NCBI GenBank assembly: GCA_002299915.1
Contig: DBOG01000016.1
Location: 72,304 to 96,354 of the forward strand
DNA: 24,051 nt
Reading direction: 5' to 3'
DNA from: Proteobacteria bacterium UBA652
GTDB lineage: Bacteria > Pseudomonadota > Gammaproteobacteria > Nitrosococcales > Methylophagaceae
Shown: positions 24,044 to 24,051 of the stretch, one piece after another
Position numbering within the stretch: position 1 is the first letter of the stretch
Layout of the letters: the number at the start of each line of letters is the position of its first letter
Made by a program: the position numbers and the translations under genes
The notes under the pieces: generated by a model
Database searches by the model: none
Told to the model about the DNA's origin: nothing
The model's input: the letters and a program-made list of their open reading frames with translations, nothing else

Positions 24044-24051
24044 ATGGTCCG
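24044..24051 (+). CDS. Start of the next gene (two codons and part of a third)
   Basis: ATG GTC CG is preceded by AAAAAGGAAAAAC, a good ribosome binding site (AGGA at 24034-24037). The first residues would be Met-Val-Arg (third codon CGN). REP-associated tyrosine transposases often begin M-x-RPLRIE and lie beside REP-like repeats like those just upstream, so such a transposase is a reasonable guess. Eight bases cannot prove it. Confidence 0.4.

Overview
The window is chromosomal DNA of a gammaproteobacterium. This rests on the hemA-prfA gene pair with a divergent TPR lipoprotein gene, a purE-purK pair, a CysJ-type diflavin reductase, and a multi-membrane-segment protein with a CxxCH haem motif of a type I associate from memory with sulfur- or methane-oxidising gammaproteobacteria. 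The species cannot be named from sequence alone. No rRNA, tRNA, CRISPR array or replication origin was recognised.

Layout. 1-1382 (minus) is the N-terminal part of a TPR lipoprotein gene that runs off the left edge. 1466-3813 (plus) is hemA overlapping prfA. The expected next gene, prmC, is not there. Instead, 3814-4875 holds a 5'-truncated IS3-family transposase joined to the C-terminal remnant of a U32-peptidase-like gene. 4938-5704 (plus) is a membrane c-type cytochrome gene broken by one frameshift. 5728-10306 (minus) is a tightly coupled four-gene cassette: a DMT-family transporter, an RnfD/NqrB-like membrane protein, a membrane-anchored copper-amine-oxidase-like protein that appears to have lost its copper ligands, and an exported beta-propeller-like protein. 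10393-12288 (minus) holds mazE-mazF, hemE and a small membrane protein. 12393-13796 (minus) is a conserved protein of unknown function. 13914-21233 (minus) is a cysJ-like reductase gene directly behind a very long glutamate synthase gene. 21506-23449 (plus) is purE and purK, pushed apart by palindromic repeats. 23450-24051 is a repeat-rich intergenic region ending in the first codons of a new gene, perhaps a REP-associated transposase.

Function. Tetrapyrrole synthesis is represented by hemA and hemE, de novo purine synthesis by purE/purK (AIR to CAIR), nitrogen assimilation by the glutamate synthase, and sulfite or other flavin-dependent reduction by the CysJ-like protein. The most novel-looking content is the 5.7-10.3 kb cassette, where a possible membrane redox subunit is translationally coupled to an amine-oxidase-fold protein with apparently degenerate active-site residues. 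A second point of interest is the gltB-cysJ-(unknown 467-residue protein) arrangement. The window also carries much repeat and mobile-element debris: a palindromic repeat family at three loci (one with its left arm triplicated), REP-like hairpins, and a duplicated 14-bp motif near the right edge. All family assignments are by eye from motifs; no database search was run.
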